From NCBI GenBank assembly GCA_023544605.1, contig JAMJFQ010000023.1:5183-19544 (forward strand): DNA of 14,362 nt, written 5' to 3'. A program made the position numbers and the translations under genes. The stretch is from ANME-2 cluster archaeon (lineage in GTDB: Archaea; Halobacteriota; Methanosarcinia; Methanosarcinales; Methanocomedenaceae). Shown in pieces: positions 12,467 to 14,362 of this stretch. Under the pieces are notes generated by a model. That model saw only the letters and a program-made list of their open reading frames with translations, searched no databases and was not told the origin of the DNA. Each line of letters starts with the position of its first letter. Positions within the stretch are counted from its first letter, which is position 1.

Positions 12467-14362
12467 AGAGTTCTTTCCTCACAATTTCCATCAATGTTTC
12501 TGGTTCACGATAATATGTAACTACGATCTTGGCCACATCTTCATAATGTTTAACATTCTTCATACGTGCCCATTCAAGTATCTCTTGCCTTTGTTTGAGT
12601 TCATCCTGAAGGCGCTCATCATCCCAGCCAACGTTATTCATTATGGATTCAAGTACATAAGACCTGCCTGAATAGATGAATTCATCCTTTGATGCTGACC
12701 AGGTGAACACCTCATTGGTCAGTAATTCTCCGGTCCTGGGATCAACACCGACAATTTCTGTAATGGATTTTGCCCGTCTAACTCTTTCTTCACCAATACG
12801 CGTTTGTACCTGTATTATAATGACATCAAGGGCTTGAAGCATTATTCTGGGTACGTTAATAGGTGGATTCTCAAGACGGTGTACCACAGACTGCACAGAA
12901 TCAGCATGCATTGTCGAGAAAGTTGTATGGCCAGTACTCATGGCCTGGAACAGCACATATGCTTCAGCTCCTCTCACCTCACCCACAAGCAAGTATTCAG
13001 GACGCTGTCTCAATGCTGCTCTTAACAGGTCATACATGTCTATGGAACCTGCCTCTCCACCAGTGAATGTCTCACGTGTGACACCGGCGATCCAGTTGGG
13101 ATGGGGCAGGTTCAACTCCCTGGTATCTTCAATGGAGACTATTTTAGTTTCAGGTTGAATAAACAGTGCTATAGCATTCATACTCGTTGTCTTTCCTGAA
13201 GCCGTGCCCCCTGCAAAAATAAGGTTCTTGTTATTCTGGGCGGCCAGCCACAGATACCCTGTAATGGACGTTGAAAAGGTGCGGAAGTCTATGAGATCGG
13301 GCGGTGTCAACGGGCTTTCCTTGAACTTCCTGATAGTAAAGGAACTGCCCCTGGTAGTGACTTCTCGCCCTAATGTCAATTGTATCCTTGAACCATCGGG
13401 CATTGTAGCATCAAGCAATGGGTCTGCAATGGAGATATGCCTGCCGCATATCTGCGCCGTTCTTACTACAAAAGCGTCAAGTTCGGTTTCTTTATGGAAT
13501 ACAACATCAGTCTCTATTGATTCATATTTCCTGTGATAGACATATAATGGAGAATGCGGACCGTCACATGAAATGTCTTCCAGATATGGGTCATGCATCA
13601 GCGGATCGATATTTCCGTGTCCCATGAACTCAGTATAAAGGTAATACATTATCTTGGTAAAGGACAATGTATTGATGTTAATCTGGTAATCCCACAAGAT
13701 ATCATTCACTTTATCTTTCAGGTATTTTTTAGAACCACTTTCTTCCAGTTGAGAAAGGTTCACATCCAGAGTTTCAGCCAGCCTCATCTTCAACTCATTA
13801 AAAAGTTGAGTTTCTCCTTCACTCAATATTGGTTCAAGGGTCTGGTACAGGTAGCTGTGGTAAGCAGGGTTATACACAACCCTGACGTAAGCATAAGGCT
13901 CGTTCACTTCATAGAGTTCGACTTCATCATAAGGGAAATCATCACGTAAAGACAGGTCGACCAAAGGTCCATGCTTTTGGGGGTCATAATCTTCCAGTAC
14001 GACCTTCTCCCGTTTGAAGCGGCCGGTTAATCGTTCTAATAGTGAAGGCAGGGAAACTTGCACTTCTTCTACTTCTGGTTTAATGACCTCTTCTTTCTCC
14101 AGTTGTGTGATTTCCTGTAAGGTCTTTTCCCAGACAGATTCCACTGTATCGGGTAGTATTACCCTTCGGTGTTCGAACAAGCGGCTGTCCCCAAGGCGGG
14201 TCTGTAAGCTGTGAACATCGAGTTTACCCCCACTAGGCATAATAAGTTCAGATAATAAAGACTCGGAATCTGAAGACTTAGTTTTTAATACTTTAATGCC
14301 CGATTCTTCACTAACTTCATCAACTGAAGTTTCATCATCTGAAGTTTTATCATCTGAAGTTT
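12456..14362 (-). CDS. Archaeal type IV pilus / secretion ATPase (TadA/FlaI/PilB family), 5' partial
   Basis: This is the cytoplasmic hexameric motor for pilus assembly. The frame is open to the window edge (at least 635 codons), so the true start is outside; the internal ATG at 14240 is unlikely to be it. Numbering from that Met, an N-terminal domain (about 80-320) precedes the ATPase core. The core has Walker A G-G-T-A-S-G-K-T (344-351), the acidic E-D-T-R-E-L box (371-376), Walker B L-L-V-G-E-V-R-G (417-424) and the His box H-T-T-F-S-T-M-H (438-445). The portion before residue 1 is Ser/Asp/Glu-rich and probably disordered, ending in short tandem repeats. It forms an operon with two platform genes downstream. 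The absence of archaellum partners (ArlH, ArlF/G) argues for a pilus or secretion role. Confidence 0.93.
   Translation of the reverse strand, partial: TSDDKTSDDETSVDEVSEESGIKVLKTKSSDSESLLSELIMPSGGKLDVHSLQTRLGDSRLFEHRRVILPDTVESVWEKTLQEITQLEKEEVIKPEVEEVQVSLPSLLERLTGRFKREKVVLEDYDPQKHGPLVDLSLRDDFPYDEVELYEVNEPYAYVRVVYNPAYHSYLYQTLEPILSEGETQLFNELKMRLAETLDVNLSQLEESGSKKYLKDKVNDILWDYQININTLSFTKIMYYLYTEFMGHGNIDPLMHDPYLEDISCDGPHSPLYVYHRKYESIETDVVFHKETELDAFVVRTAQICGRHISIADPLLDATMPDGSRIQLTLGREVTTRGSSFTIRKFKESPLTPPDLIDFRTFSTSITGYLWLAAQNNKNLIFAGGTASGKTTSMNAIALFIQPETKIVSIEDTRELNLPHPNWIAGVTRETFTGGEAGSIDMYDLLRAALRQRPEYLLVGEVRGAEAYVLFQAMSTGHTTFSTMHADSVQSVVHRLENPPINVPRIMLQALDVIIIQVQTRIGEERVRRAKSITEIVGVDPRTGELLTNEVFTWSASKDEFIYSGRSYVLESIMNNVGWDDERLQDELKQRQEILEWARMKNVKHYEDVAKIVVTYYREPETLMEIVRKELYGS
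14316..14360 (-). repeat. Three 15-base tandem repeats encoding T-S-D-D-K/E in the ATPase N-terminus
   Basis: Three direct units of ACTTCAGATGATAAA-like sequence (14346-14360, 14331-14345, 14316-14330) run to the window edge and encode T-S-D-D-K, T-S-D-D-E and T-S-V-D-E. The units differ by one to three bases. More copies may lie beyond the edge. Confidence 0.8.

Noticed and set aside
14238..14240. ATG at 14240 as the true start of the pilus ATPase
   Set aside because: The frame is open for another 40 codons to the window edge with coding-like composition and there is no ribosome binding site before this ATG; the gene is treated as partial.
12456..14362. Archaellum motor ArlI
   Set aside because: No ArlH, stator or archaellin genes are present, and the platform is two separate T2SF proteins rather than one ArlJ; only the general family call is safe.

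Overview
The window reads as part of a euryarchaeal chromosome, most likely a methanogen or methanotroph of the Methanosarcinales type (Methanosarcina / ANME-2 / Methanoperedens-like). That placement is inferred from an archaeal L7Ae-S28e-L24e-Ndk-aIF5B gene run, an archaeal SRP54, a stand-alone AlaX editing protein, an archaeal pilus motor operon and a secreted protease with a PGF-pre-PGF domain. Species cannot be fixed from this alone. Coding density is high and no gene-free stretch exceeds about 150 bases. I see no rRNA, tRNA, CRISPR array or insertion sequence.

Left part (1-5558, + strand). The 3' three quarters of a secreted subtilase enter from the left edge: the end of the catalytic domain, Ig-like repeats, a poly-glycine linker, a PGF-pre-PGF domain and a C-terminal membrane helix. 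A compact translation cluster follows: ribosomal/kink-turn protein L7Ae, S28e, the zinc-ribbon protein L24e and nucleoside diphosphate kinase. After a T8 tract, a hairpin and a TATA-like palindrome comes the initiation factor aIF5B (infB). A T-rich stretch ends this strand, where it converges on the minus-strand half.

Middle part (5601-9079, - strand). This holds AlaX followed by a 294-residue protein made of seven roughly 40-residue helical repeats (probably one transcript), an orphan Roadblock/LC7 protein, a small three-helix membrane protein, a YjbQ/UPF0047 protein, and a four-helix membrane protein. The N-terminus of that last protein is ambiguous, with either a one-base frameshift or a non-canonical start.

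Right part (9171-14362, - strand). In transcription order there is a type IV pilus/secretion ATPase (its 5' end lies beyond the right edge), two separate T2SF (TadC/FlaJ-type) platform proteins packed head to tail, and then SRP54. The motor set resembles archaeal Tad-like/Epd-like pilus machines with a split platform rather than an archaellum. No pilin is in view.

The functional calls are mostly ordinary. The parts most worth a second look are the solenoid protein beside AlaX, a possible L7Ae-binding element in the L7Ae leader, the disrupted start of the membrane gene at about 9079, a possible relic of a second yjbQ 3' end before alaX, and the acidic repeat extension of the pilus ATPase.
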